In this document: positions 22,537-33,842 of the stretch, one piece after another
Numbering within the stretch: the stretch's first letter is position 1
How the letters are laid out: each line of letters starts with the position of its first letter
Notes under the pieces: generated by a model
The model's input: the letters and a program-made list of their open reading frames with translations, nothing else
Told to the model about the DNA's origin: nothing
Databases searched by the model: none
Position numbers and translations under genes: made by a program
Assembly (NCBI GenBank): GCA_021229015.1
Contig: CM037777.1
Span: 69,478,840-69,542,839, forward strand
Reading direction: 5' to 3'
DNA: 64,000 nucleotides
Source of the DNA: Solen grandis
Lineage: Eukaryota; Mollusca; Bivalvia; Adapedonta; Solenidae

Positions 22537-23032
22537 GTAAGCGCAACTTCCAATAATGATGCATAATGATTTTTTTATTTGTCTTCTAATTTGTTTTCTT
22601 TAAAAAAACAATCGCCCCCTAAATCCGCCTATGCCCCCCACCCCCGCTAAAATTATGCATCCGCTTCTAATTATAACAATGAATTTATAAAGTACAAGCT
22701 ATATGAAATCATATATAACCTTAGAATGAAGGTTTTAAATAAACACGTGTTTATGCATTATAAGTTTGGTTAGTATATTAATGAAGATAATGAAGAATGA
22801 ATGTGATTACTAGTAGTCTACGTTTATTTGCATAGTAGTAGTAACTATTACCACTAAACTACTATTGCATACTATTGACTGTTCCTGTACAATAAACTTT
22901 GAAACATATAAAATGTGACTATTAAAAGGAGAGAATGTAAGAATGCACTTTGTTATTTTTTTTAATTTATTACAGGTGGTGTTGTTTTATGTAAAACTGT
23001 CGTCTATGACATCAGCGGACTGCAGTTATCTT

Positions 23033-23102
23033 TGCACGAGACCAAGTTTTTCTGTGCACGAGAACGGATTGTTCTATACAGAGAAAAACTCGGTCTCGTG
23101 CA
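23033..23102. repeat. Second hairpin sharing 'tgcacgag' ends
   Basis: Arms 23033-23056 and 23079-23102 are 24 bp with two mismatches ('tgcacgagaccaag' against its complement), separated by 22 bp. The 'gtgcacgag' wording also occurs at 22396-22404 in the previous hairpin. Confidence 0.75.
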
Positions 23103-23229
23103 TGATATTTTATAAAAGAGTATATATAAGTGTCAGATATCTGATTTGATTTTAATATTAGGTTATAAACAAACATGGTGTTTTAGCTCACTTTCAGTCG
23201 GTCGCCTTGCAAAATGGCCGCCGTTCCAT

Positions 23230-24115
23230 TAGTCCTATAAATAAGCCATAGCGCATCGATTTTACTATTTTGACATTTCCTTGATACGCTATGTCTTATG
23301 GCTCGCCGTATACATTGATGTAGCAAACTCCGCGTGAATTCTAACGCGCTACATTTCCATTTATCATATGCATAAAAATTTGCAATTCACTATGAAAACA
23401 CAATAAACTTATAGCAGACATAATAATTTACGCTGTTAGTTAAGGAAATTGTCATACATAGACATTCAGAGGGTAAAATACCTTATCAAAAACTGCACAT
23501 TCCTTTTTTTTGCCTTTATATCCTCCATTACGAACAAACGACACCGAGTGTTTCGAAAAAAACGTGTGCAGTCAGGGTTAAACTGGGAACACGAATTTCG
23601 GGTAGATGAAGTTTGTCTTGTAAACTATATCGTGTTTAAAGTCCAAAATAAACAATTGCAATGTCGGAAACATTTATATCGTGAAGTGAGCGATATGACA
23701 GATGATAATATATCAGTGAATGAGAATTGTCCCACTCAACATCGTTAATTTGACTTTATTTATTTCGTCTAAATATTTTCGGCTATTCCGTATATTTTAC
23801 ATAACACTGACTTACACAGCAAGATGGTGGACAAATGACTACATCAATTGATGTCAATTACAAAAGGATTTTTTGACATTAAAATGGTAATATTTCAAAC
23901 TTTAATGTGATCAATTAATATGTTTTTCTGTTTGTTTTCTATATATGATAGTTATTTTGTCAACAGACACGTATACTTAATTTAATGTTTTGCTACATGG
24001 ACCTCTATGGGAAGCCATAAGACTTCGCATATCGGTTGAAAGTAAAAATGTTAAAAATCAGTCTATTGAATGTTAAAGGTGAATTATGATATGCGAAGGC
24101 TTATTTATAGGACTA
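23230..24115. mobile_element. Fold-back element with long TIRs and 9 bp target duplication
   Basis: The outer 18 bp 'tagtcctataaataagcc' (23230-23247) is exactly inverted at 24098-24115. Weaker inverted homology runs inward about 115 bp per arm, for example 'gtcttatggct' and 'tgtagcaaa' on the left matched by complements at about 23990-24030. The element is bracketed by the 9 bp direct repeat 'ccgttccat' at 23221-23229 and 24116-24124. Long TIRs with a 9 bp duplication fit the Mutator-like superfamily. The 886 bp interior has only an unrecognised 99-codon frame (23449-23748), so the element is non-autonomous. Confidence 0.85.
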
Positions 24116-24124
24116 CCGTTCCAT

Positions 24125-26044
24125 GTGTTGCGAGTGTGTCCCCGGTGAATTAGGGGTCCCCCGAACAACTATCGGGTTTCAGGGAGTAGTCTGAAAACTA
24201 AAAACGAAATTTTCTCCAGTTATTCCTTGACTTTATAAATATGTGTATTATTATTTTTATTATTTAATACAATCTATAATAAACAAACACAGCAAAACAT
24301 TTCACACTAATACTTATATCTAAATTGCATATAAATATGAAAATTAACATTTTAACATCATTTTTATTTTTATCATATATAATAATTTAATTTGAAATTA
24401 GATAAGCAATAAGTTCAATTTAATCTAAAATAAATACAATAAAACCAATAGTTAACTTAGAAATAACAACAACAGATAAATCATTTATGCTTACCTAAAG
24501 ACTAATTTTGTCTCTTTATTCCTCAACTGGAGTTTTGTATCTTGTATATATACCGGTATACTAACTATCCGCGTCCCGATAATGAACTAGAGTAATTGGA
24601 TAAAGTAACTGGGTGGTTCTAAGAACCGTTTTTTAAAAATGGCCAGTTCTCGAGTTATTTGTATCCCATGTATTATGCAGACTTAAGCAGAATGTTTACT
24701 GCCAGGCTTATCTCTACGTACATGCTCACATCAGCTGAAGTTAGGATATGTAATTGATTAGCCCAATATATTGCTTACTAAGGAATTTGTTTCTCTCACA
24801 CGAATATATATATGTGTGTCCAATTAATGACCATCGCTTGCTTTTGTGTTTTTCAGCTTTGCACTAAACGTTTTGTTAATTTCATGTTTCTCATGTTCTA
24901 CCGGTTTTCTGTGTGGTCATCATTTATGTAATTCTCGAACAATGCTTATCTTCGCCATTGATCAGATCACGCACACGTACTGTGTGTGTGTAACCAATTT
25001 GTTCATTTAACCTTTTTAATGTTCTAAGCATTGTACTGAGGCATTTTGTTTTTTATTCTTAATATAACTAAAATATTTTATTAACTTAACTATTATTACA
25101 ACTCTTAATAGAAGCAATAGTATTTTTTAAAAAATAAGTTGCCTATCACATTATTTCGAGAGTAATTTCAATAAGAAGTCACTCCGGTCGATATATTATG
25201 GTGCATTCAATACAGTAATGTTCCTCCGTTGTTTTTACAGTTGTACATGTCATAAGTATAACCATCTGCCAAAATATCGACTGTAAATAATGCGTCTTAT
25301 GTGTATGTGACACATACATTCTGTCTGTATCTTAGTCTGGTGGAGTGACACTTTTAAGGCTTACTTGCATGGATGGAAAACGCGTCCAAGAAAGACATAC
25401 TATTAAATTTAAAGGATGATAGGCCTGATGCGTTTCAGATCCTTTGTCTCCGATGCTATGAAATGGATTGTCTGGTTTAATTTTATACAAGTATTTCAGT
25501 CGCTTTGCATTTGTGAAATACCAGAAAATCAAAAGAATTGTGCATGAAACTATTTACCAAGTAAACATACACAAAAACAAAAGAAACACTTGAAACATGG
25601 AAAACAGCAAGTACTAGTAAAGTCGTTTGAACGTTTAAACATACTGTAGTTAGCCCCGATACAGTAAACACTTTCCAGCATCCTTCGCACAGGATTATAT
25701 GTGTTTAATCAAAATAAATCAGCTGGGAAGAGTTCTGAATCAACAAAAATGTTATATAATTCGTCTTCTGAATGCATTTTTGATAACATAATAACTTATA
25801 CGTGTATGAAAAAATAGTGCATATTAGCAAACAATGGAGTTTACGAAGTAAATTCACGATAACTATAATAATACACATTCAGTCTTGTTGGTATAAAATA
25901 CCAGATAGGTAGAAAAAAATCACTAAAACCTTGTTTCAAAACGAAAGTTGCGCAAATTCTTTTCGAGGCAATGCAATACATAATTATATAAAACACATGT
26001 TACTTAATATAGTGACAAAAATACGTCGTTGAAAAAACTATTAT
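24125..26044. other. 1.9 kb interval without a supported gene
   Basis: AT-rich. The only repeat noted is 25568-25624, a diverged copy of 22229-22283. Several splice-acceptor-like strings occur (for example before 24856 and 25242), but the following frames close quickly. Confidence 0.4.
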
Positions 26045-27222
26045 CAGTAGGAGTTCCACGGAACCACTTCACGTGCATACACCTCATCACCTATGCACGC
26101 TCAGGAAATAGGCCGCGACTAATTCTACATCCGGTTTAGTGCCTATTTTTAATAACCTAAGTAAAATGGATATTTCAACCCCTTCTCATTATGTTTTTGT
26201 ACTGAATTATATTGAAATTTATGAGGAATAGATTTTTTTAATTTCAGCAAACATTTATTTCGGCTGATATTCAATCATTTCGAAGAAATTATACTTATAC
26301 TGCAGAAAATCTGTTTTATTTTCTTGTTTTTTTTATGTTTTTATTTATTTATTTTTTTAGTGAAATACTCACTTTTCTCCTCCAAAAAGCTAAACATCTA
26401 TAATACAAATTTCCTTTATATTTTGTTTATTAGTACGATATTTCCTTAACTACTAAACTTTAGAGTAAAAAGAAAATCTGTATTACAGATTTTTAGAAAA
26501 TCGTATTTAAATTAACTCACCGTATTTTGTAGGTCAAACCGGAAGTTGAGTTCTTATATATTTTTCATTTGATAACCCAAAATAAAATACCTGTTATTTG
26601 TAGTTCATTGCTTAAAATAAAGACAATATGTGAAGAAATCAAACTAGTATGTGTTTGACTTGTTTCTAAATGAATTTCCCGAAATTCAGCCCCTTTCCGG
26701 TATTTACGGTACATTTTACTCTTATGTGTCCATTCATCTGCTTCTTGTGTCAAATTTGTTTTCAACATGAATTTCTAACTTTTACTCAGTGACCCCGTGT
26801 ATTGAAAGAGGGTTGTTTCAAAAGCGTTTTTAACAGATTATATGAACAAATTCTAGAGAACAGTACTGTAGTCAAAAACTTACTTGACAACCTTACATGT
26901 TTTCAGTCTCATTTCATGATTATTACAGTAATTATCTTATTTACATCCACTGTAAATTAATTTTTAATAAAAATGATTTTTTTATGATAAAATCAATTTT
27001 AAAATTAAATATTTAGCTTTACTCCAATAAATCTATATGCAGTAAAACTAGTTCTAGAAAATTTACATATTTTTTACCCATGAAAAATGTGCCTTATGAG
27101 TATGCTTTTTAAATCATATATTTTTTTTATAAAAATATATACAAAAATATGTTGCAAAATCCTTAATGAAAATTCTGAGTTCCAAATTAAGTCAAATTGT
27201 TGCATTTTCCTGATAACAAAGG

Positions 27223-27475
27223 GGGGCCTCCGTGGCCGAGAGGGTAAAGTCGCTGACTTTAACACTCCCTCAGCCCCTCACCACGTGGGTTCGAACCCCG
27301 GCAGGGTCATTCGGATTTCATGTGAGGAAGCCTTCCAGCTGGCTTGCGGTAGGTCGGTGGTTCTACCCGAATGCCTCTGTGCATTCGGGGTCTTCCTCCA
27401 CCTGTAGTTAGCTGGACGTCGCTATATGACTGAAATACTGTCGAAGCGACGGTAAACTCAAATAGTCTAGTCTAA
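27223..27475 (+). mobile_element. tRNA-derived SINE, full-length, plus strand
   Basis: A perfect 15 bp target duplication 'tcctgataacaaagg' flanks it (27208-27222 and 27476-27490). The head includes 'cctccgtggccgagagggta' (A-box-like) and 'gtgggttcgaaccccgg' (B-box). The body matches 21550-21809 closely, and the tail contains 'aatagtctagtc'. Longer and cleaner duplications than the other copies suggest a recent insertion. Confidence 0.95.
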
Positions 27476-27732
27476 TCCTGATAACAAAGGCCCTTTTCCC
27501 CTCCCCATTTTGTCTGGACATTTTCTTCTTTCTTTTCTTTTTTCTTCCCTTTTTTCAGGTGCCTTTTTGTGACATAATCTTAACCATGACTCTCATCATG
27601 AAGAATAATCAAATTTGACAATTCATACTATGCATGCATGGTTTCTTGTTCCGAATCAGGAAGTTTTTCCTAGTGAAAAAATAATAGGAGTTTGCATAAA
27701 TGTACATTTTTATTAATCATTATTTGTTTCAG

Positions 27733-28597
27733 GTCCAAATCAAGATTTGTGAAACAAAACCATGGTGTAATAGTCACACAGCAGTGTTATGTTTGAAGGT
27801 AAGATAAAGATGAAAAAAGATGCCTCACTTTCCATGGAAATTATTCTGCACAAGTCTATAAAAATTATATTAAAAAAAAGCAAAAACAAAAATGTAAGAG
27901 CTCACATAAATAACAAATATGGTCAAGTGGTAGATTGTTGTATACCATTCGATTTTCATTTCACTTTTCACTTTTACCAAACAAAGATACTAGACAGGAT
28001 CTTTTTTGTACATTTTACTTACATAATTATTGCAGCATGTGCAGCAAAAATTGCTTAAAATTCCCCCAACAGGAGAAAATGACACGAAAATTCCCCCTTC
28101 TGAAGGTAGAGGTACTGTTCTTAAAAACAGAGAGTCCTGAACACACATTTATTTATTGTCTACAGCGTTAAGCTTTCTTTGTATTTGAAAGAGAAAAGAC
28201 CACAAATTAAATCAAATTAAATGTACTGTATTAAGTGTATTTTACTAATTATATGAAATTGTAGTCTGTGCTTGACAGATCACACACACACAGCAATATT
28301 AATTGAAACAAGCAATGTTACAGTGACAGTTGTGGTGAAGAAAAATAAAGTTCTCAACGAACAATAATGTTTGAAAAAGAATAAATGAGAATATTACACT
28401 ATTTTGATGGTATTTCACCTTATGTAGTGTTGGAATTTGGAATAAATCTGGGTTTAAGTTTATATTTCTGTTAAATATTTGTACTGAAGATGTGAGCATG
28501 TTATAACTTATTCATACTAATGATCATTATTATTTCTTTTCAGATTGCAGAAAGCGACCAAGGTGTATTCTGTCATTTCAAAGTCAGACGTTGCTGA
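27733..28597 (+). CDS. Last two exons of a small cysteine-containing protein, family unknown
   Basis: Exon one (27733-27798, 66 nt) has acceptor 'tatttgtttcag' and donor AAG|gtaagat; it is open as 'VQIKICETKPWCNSHTAVLC' plus 'LK'. Exon two (28544-28597) follows acceptor 'tatttcttttcag' and reads 'IAESDQGVFCHFKVRRC' then TGA. Both junctions are phase 0, so the joined tail of 39 residues has five cysteines, with Cys as the last residue. An AATAAA at 28643-28648 and downstream GT-rich sequence support a real transcript end. No upstream exon or signal peptide was found by eye, so the protein's start and nature are open. A small secreted, disulphide-bonded peptide is one possibility, but this is inference. 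Confidence 0.5.
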
Positions 28598-28642
28598 ATG
28601 TTGAAATTATTTGTGATATCTTAAATGTAATCTTAGAATATC

Positions 28643-28648
28643 AATAAA
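28643..28648 (+). promoter_or_regulatory. Poly(A) signal AATAAA
   Basis: It sits 46 nt after the TGA at 28597 and is followed by the GT-rich 'gtgagtgtgtgtgtgag' near 28680, the usual layout of a cleavage site. Confidence 0.6.
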
Positions 28649-29411
28649 CAACTAAATATATATTGTGTCATCATTCAATGTGTGAGTGTGTGTGTGAGAA
28701 AGAGAAGCCTTATATACTCAAGATCAATACATTAAAATTCCAAAAAAAAATAAAAAAATCTAACAATTAAAAACTCCAAAAAGAAAAATCAAATGCAAAC
28801 AATTAAATGCTTTTGAAAGTTATATGGCAGTCACTCATCTAAGCTTAAAAAATAATGCTTTTTTGATGTATATCTAGTTTTCTGTATATTATTTCATAAA
28901 CAGATTCATAGGTTTGTACTTCAATATTGTTAGTTCTACTCTACTTGGAAACAAGTTCTTAAAACTTACATGTTCATTGGCTGGACCAGTACTTTGTGGC
29001 TGCACTTGGAAAGGGGTATAGGTTTAAAGCTATGCTGTATATGAAAATGATATAATTAAGGGCATCATTAAAAAATAGTTTTACTGATGAGCAACTGAAC
29101 CACAAACAGGTCCCATCTCTTTTAATCAAGAAGGGAAGGGGACTTTTTTTCTGATGATGAATAAGTTAATGTCCTAATAACATAGGAATGGTGTGTGTGT
29201 GTGTGTAAATGAAGAGTATTGCATAAATTAGTACAGAAAATGGCACTCAAAGTCAAAGTGTGTCAAGAATCATGGTTTAAGTAGTCATTGTATTTTCTCA
29301 ATTGTTTATCGTCTATTATGACGTCAAATCAGGAAAAATATTTTATAAACAAACAAAATGGCCGCCGTTTGAAAATATGTTGACGTCGGTAAGGTGTAGG
29401 AATGTGATGCG
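28649..29411. other. Interval without a supported gene
   Basis: AT-rich with short GT runs at about 28685 and 29192-29206. No domain or repeat identity was recognised. Confidence 0.4.
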
Positions 29412-29456
29412 GTGGAACTCCTACTGTATCCGTATCACAACTGCCATGCTAGTAGG

Positions 29457-29482
29457 AGGGCAATTATCATGATAATCGCCCT
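29457..29482. repeat. Short palindrome 'agggcaattatc'
   Basis: 'agggcaattatcat' is followed by its near-complement 'gataatcgccct', a 12-13 bp arm with one mismatch. The same 'agggcaattat' wording occurs in the palindrome at 32830-32939. Confidence 0.65.
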
Positions 29483-29493
29483 TGGAAAAAGCG

Positions 29494-29512
29494 CACGTGA
29501 AAAGTGACGTCA
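29494..29512. promoter_or_regulatory. E-box CACGTG next to a full CRE TGACGTCA
   Basis: CACGTG (29494-29499) and TGACGTCA (29505-29512) lie 5 bp apart. A short frame begins at ATG 29528 in a favourable 'aaacATGG' context and ends at 29647 (39 codons, unrecognised). Promoter function is inferred from motifs alone. Confidence 0.3.
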
Positions 29513-29649
29513 TTTTTTTTTTCAAACATGGCCGTTATCAAGATTCGTATCTTGTTTTTTACTAAGTTTACATACTTGCAAAAACGTTTTATCGAGAATA
29601 CAAGGGCGTGCCTGGACTTTCGCACTAACGCACATGCGTACAATTGATT

Positions 29650-29889
29650 TTAAAAATCGAAAATATAAAAACGCAAAAAACGCTTTCCAGGAGAAGGCAT
29701 ATGTTTGCCTTCATAATTAGATGCGGAGAAATCTCTTTTGAACGGGTTAGCATAGAACGATGTTACAAAAATTATATCTCTAAATACAAAATGAAGAGCA
29801 CAAACAGGTAAAATTGCCGACAATATTAAAGTATATATCTTACGGTATGAAACTTTCTTGATCAACTCATCTTTCCCTGTCTTATTCAT
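29650..29889 (-). CDS. Weak candidate: 79-codon frame with a membrane segment
   Basis: It starts at ATG 29889 and reads 'MNKTGKDELIKKVSYRK', a basic tail, then 'IYTLILSAILPVCALHFVF', one hydrophobic segment. That order fits a type II membrane protein's N-terminus, as in glycosyltransferases, but there is no further domain and no splice donor I would trust. It may be chance. Confidence 0.2.
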   Translation of the reverse strand: MNKTGKDELIKKVSYRKIYTLILSAILPVCALHFVFRDIIFVTSFYANPFKRDFSASNYEGKHMPSPGKRFLRFYIFDF

Positions 29890-30327
29890 GTGTTCTAATA
29901 GTAATCAAAAATAGATTCAATATGCCAACCTTTCCTGTTAACTCCATTTGAAGGAACCCTGGGAAATGGTTACACATGACTGAGACCGAATGCAAAGACT
30001 TGGGCACTGATCTGTAACATCTGCATGAAGGCTTAGATATTAATTATTTATTATCATTTATTATTTATTTAATTTCTGCCATGATTCATGAAGAAAGAAA
30101 ACGTAGCTAGGTATGCAACAACGTGTATTTAAGCATGAACAGTGTTAAGATATAACATGTATATTATTAACTAGAAAAGCAATTTAAATACCTGATTAGT
30201 ATAAAAAAGATGATAACTTCAAACTTATGGCATATGGGATCAATTTGAAAAAAAATAAATAAATACACAAGTTCAGAAGATATCAACTTACTTTTAAAAA
30301 ATGATGAAATTAATTATTTAAGCACTG

Positions 30328-30399
30328 CAATCTGACTAAAGTCATCTCCTATATATACGCCACGCTACATTAGGAAGATCGTGTACTTTAGTCAGATTG
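30328..30399. repeat. 15 bp perfect inverted repeat
   Basis: 'caatctgactaaagt' (30328-30342) and its exact complement (30385-30399) enclose 42 bp. 'aagcactg' occurs directly on both outer sides, possibly a target duplication of a tiny hairpin element. Confidence 0.6.
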
Positions 30400-30504
30400 T
30401 TAAGCACTGAAACATGGCTCATGAAAAGAAAAAAATGGCTCCAATTTTTCAAATTTGGCTCATCCATTTGCTCCAACAAATCATAGCACTGAAGTTGTGT
30501 GCGT

Positions 30505-31007
30505 CTAAAATCAAAGCATGATCCTGGTCGTGGGCTCTCATGCATTTAGCTTTCTTTTTTACGTTTCCGGTATTTTTTTTTCTTATTATATAGTGTAATA
30601 TCTCAATCACTCGATCTCATACGCTATTCTCTTCCCCGCTTTCAAAGTCTCTATCAAGCGACATTTATGTTCCATTTTCTCCTCTCATTACACGTGCTTT
30701 CTTCAGTAACGCCTTTTTTTAGACACTCGAATAAAGCAAGACTAAAGAGGAGGGTAGGTGGGGGAGAGTAAAAAAAATAAGATGAAGGAAGAGGTTTTAC
30801 TGGAAAAGAAATGCAAGAGCTATACAGAGGAAGTAGTGCTTGAGATGGATAAAATGAATGTGGCTTTTAGCCGAAAATGGAAAAGAGGAGTTTTTTTTAT
30901 ATACGGGGCACCATATAACAAGGAAATTTAAGATAAAAGAGCAAAAAAGAAAGAAAAAAATTGAACCCTGTGCATGAGAGCCCACGACCAGGCTTTAATT
31001 GAGACCT
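30505..31007. repeat. Inverted repeat pair with 'ctggtcgtgggctctcatgc'
   Basis: The string at about 30521-30543 is inverted at about 30970-30992, with weaker matching further out. Arms are about 40 bp and enclose 0.42 kb without a coding frame. It looks like a non-autonomous DNA element or an old inverted duplication. Confidence 0.55.
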
Positions 31008-31411
31008 AAACCGTACAACGGTAAAAGCCGATTGAGTTCGCACTCGTCGAACGTTAGAGCAAGTCTGCATTGTGCAGAAACTTACTTGGGTCTGACTGTC
31101 GTCTTGCATAATCCACACTTTATATACCCTACTTGTAATATCTTTCGAACGGGTATTAAATTGTTTCTATATTTAGATTTATTAGTCTTTTTAATGAAAA
31201 TGACTGTATATCTTCGAAAATTAATTATTTCACTGATATATGGTATATACAAATTTATTTTATCTTCCAGGAGCTCAACAAAATACAAATAGCTAACCCA
31301 GTCTTTTCAAAATAGAGCTTATTTTAGTATTTATATTTTTTCTAACGAAAGGGAGTCGTTTTATAATACAGACTATGACAGTGTTATACTTGTTCTAAAT
31401 CGGTTTACAAT

Positions 31412-31490
31412 ACGGCTCCAAGGTGGCCCAATGGTAACGGCTCTGACTGCAAATCCTCTCAGTATCACTCCGCGTGGGTTCGTACCCTAA
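31412..31490 (+). mobile_element. Truncated tRNA-like SINE head
   Basis: 'acggctccaaggtggccca' followed by 'cgcgtgggttcgtaccct' is the head of the SINE family at 21550 and 27223. The body is absent. It is not a functional tRNA, as the B-box has a substitution and no acceptor stem is seen. Confidence 0.65.
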
Positions 31491-32458
31491 ACTAATTTAG
31501 TGCTAAATTATAATACCAGACTATTAATTTTATTGACTTTAAAACTTGATTTGTTAATTTATGATAATGTCATAATCATTTCTGCATTTGAATTATAAGT
31601 TTCTATTTTTGTCGTTTTGAAAAGGACCTACATGTAATCCATTGAGCTAATATTCAAGATTCATATCTCATTCAAAGTTGTGTTTTAAATAAAAGATTCA
31701 GCATTGAAGCAAACGATAAAATGTCTATATTTATTTAAAATGAATATCGAAAGGTTCAATTTCAATTTCAATTTCCGGGGCGTATGCTATAGTTTATTAC
31801 CGCAATGTTTCGGACATGTAAACATATTTCGGGTACTCCAATTTTTTTTATTAATAAGCTTTCACAATGTCAGTATAACTACCCTTAAAGACGATTGCGC
31901 CAGTTTCATTTTTCTTTATTTCGAAAACATTTAGAATTTTATGACTCTTTGTTTATTGATAGCATATTATCTGATCTACTAAAATATGAAATAAAAACGG
32001 GTCACCAGCATAAGAAAAAAAAAATCCTTTTTTTATCAGTATACCCTGTATAGCAGCAGCTAAATTTGATGAAATAACTAAGTCTATTTTTTTTCTTCGA
32101 ATTAATACAATTATTCATTTAGTAAATGCTATGTCATTATATTGGTGAAACATCATATATTATGAAACAAAATTAATTTGGGGTTAACTATTGATACATC
32201 TATTATTAAATACCCTTAAAATGGCCAAAACGTACCGTTATTTTGAAGAAAAAATAAATAGTACAAATGCATTAATTGGTTAGAATTACTGCGCGTTTTT
32301 ATCATATTTCATTATGATTTTACAGTTTTTTGTATGTACTAATTACCTTCTTAAATGCTCCTACGGCGTCACAGAGGCATTTTCCACCGGGGAAACATGT
32401 CCCCAGACCCATCCTAGCCATTGTGCGTATACCAAAATTGAGTCCAGGCACGCCACTG

Positions 32459-32494
<36 letters not shown>

Positions 32495-33842
32495 CGCGCA
32501 TGTATTTGTTTGTCAACTTATTATTCGTGCACTTGATTTTAACTATAAGTCAATTTGGCAATTTGGTCATTTAACTATATATTACTTGACTCAAGAAATA
32601 AATATATCTATTTAATCAATAAGTAAAATCTGTCAGTAGATTAAGGGTGAATCCGAATTGCGCGAACAATGTACGATGGTTTGACCGCTGTTAATTAAAT
32701 CCAATTTAATACTCAAAATACCGTAAAGATATGAATCCATTTTAAAAAAGAGTAAAATACTGACTAAAATTAATGATAGAATGCGAAAATAACGTTATAT
32801 TTTAAACATATGTATGATACAGAACAATGAATGGCTACTCGGGGCATTTGAGTGATAATTGCCACGGCTATGAGGGCTCTAGTCCGAGGGCAATTATTGA
32901 TTAGACGGGGTTATCACTCAAAAGGCCCGACTAGCCATTTATTATTCTAAAAGTAATACAGTGACAGAGACAAAATAACAAACAGATTTGGTGTGATTAT
33001 TGTATCTTATTGTCTGAAACTGAAACCTTAAAATCAATAGGATAAATTTGTGTTTTTTAATCACTTTAATCGCTACAGATGTCGTAGCAGTATGAAAGCA
33101 AGGGTAAACAATTCATTTCGTTTAAAGAATATGTTGTTCATTTGTAATCTTGATAAACACGACCCTAATAAATGTGTTTCAAGATCGGAGCGGGACGAAC
33201 AAGCGTATGCATATTTTCACAATCTTCCAGAGAAGATTAGACGCCTTTGTTTTGCAAACTCCAAATGCATCGCAAACTATGTAGATTTGTAAAAGTTACA
33301 AACATTAATGATAAATAAACGTTTGAAAATGACCTGGATGTACGTGAAGAACATCAGCTCTTGATTTGCTCTACTTGATCCAGATCTCGATCAAATCTAC
33401 ATGAATTTATAGCAATAATAATACGAAAATATTTGTTATAACCTTTAAAATCTAGTTATATTATTATTTCGTCACTTTATTTAAGATATAAATCATCTCG
33501 CTTTAGGATACTAAATTTTATCAGGTCAAAATTATGCACTTAAAACTTTGAACTCTCCCCTTTCCCGTTTCTGTGGGTTTTTTTTTTTTACCAATTTGGC
33601 TTCCGAAACATATACATATACAAGGATTGATCTAACTATTCATAGACTTTCCCGCTTATTCATAGTATATTCACGTTGGTGTCATAATAAATGGCCATCT
33701 TTACTATATCGGTGAGCGTAATTTTTTGTATTGTTTGTACAATATTTGGTTGTATCATAGTAACGCCTCAGCGCCCCCGTCTATCTTTTAGCCAGATATT
33801 TAAAAGTACGTCTCTTCAAAATAGGAAAGCATGAACTAATAA
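31491..33842. other. 2.3 kb AT-rich interval with an AT microsatellite and one palindrome
   Basis: An (AT)n tract lies at 32461-32493. The palindrome at 32830-32939 is listed separately. A frame at 33050-33292 (80 codons) has no recognised domain and no splice evidence. Confidence 0.4.
32830..32939. repeat. Palindromic element, ~110 bp
   Basis: 'aatggctactcggggc' and 'ttgagtgataattgcc' on the left pair with 'ggttatcactcaaaagg' and 'cccgactagccatt' on the right, with a second internal pairing 'gataattgcc' / 'gggcaattat'. It would form a branched hairpin. MITE-like. Confidence 0.7.

Larger units (their letters stand above)
26045..29426. mobile_element. Possible 3.4 kb unit bounded by inverted 'cagtaggagttccac'
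   Basis: 'cagtaggagttccac' at 26045-26059 is perfectly inverted at 29412-29426. Weaker homology continues inward ('cac..ttc...acacct' on both arms) for about 40 bp, and both outer flanks carry 'tat'. It could be a transposon with 3 bp target duplication that carried host-like exons, or two independent small repeats in opposite orientation. Inside lie a SINE (27223) and two splice-supported exons (27733 and 28544). Confidence 0.4.

Noticed and set aside
31412..31490. Functional tRNA gene
   Set aside because: Only A- and B-box-like pieces are present, with no paired acceptor stem, and the sequence matches the head of the local SINE family.
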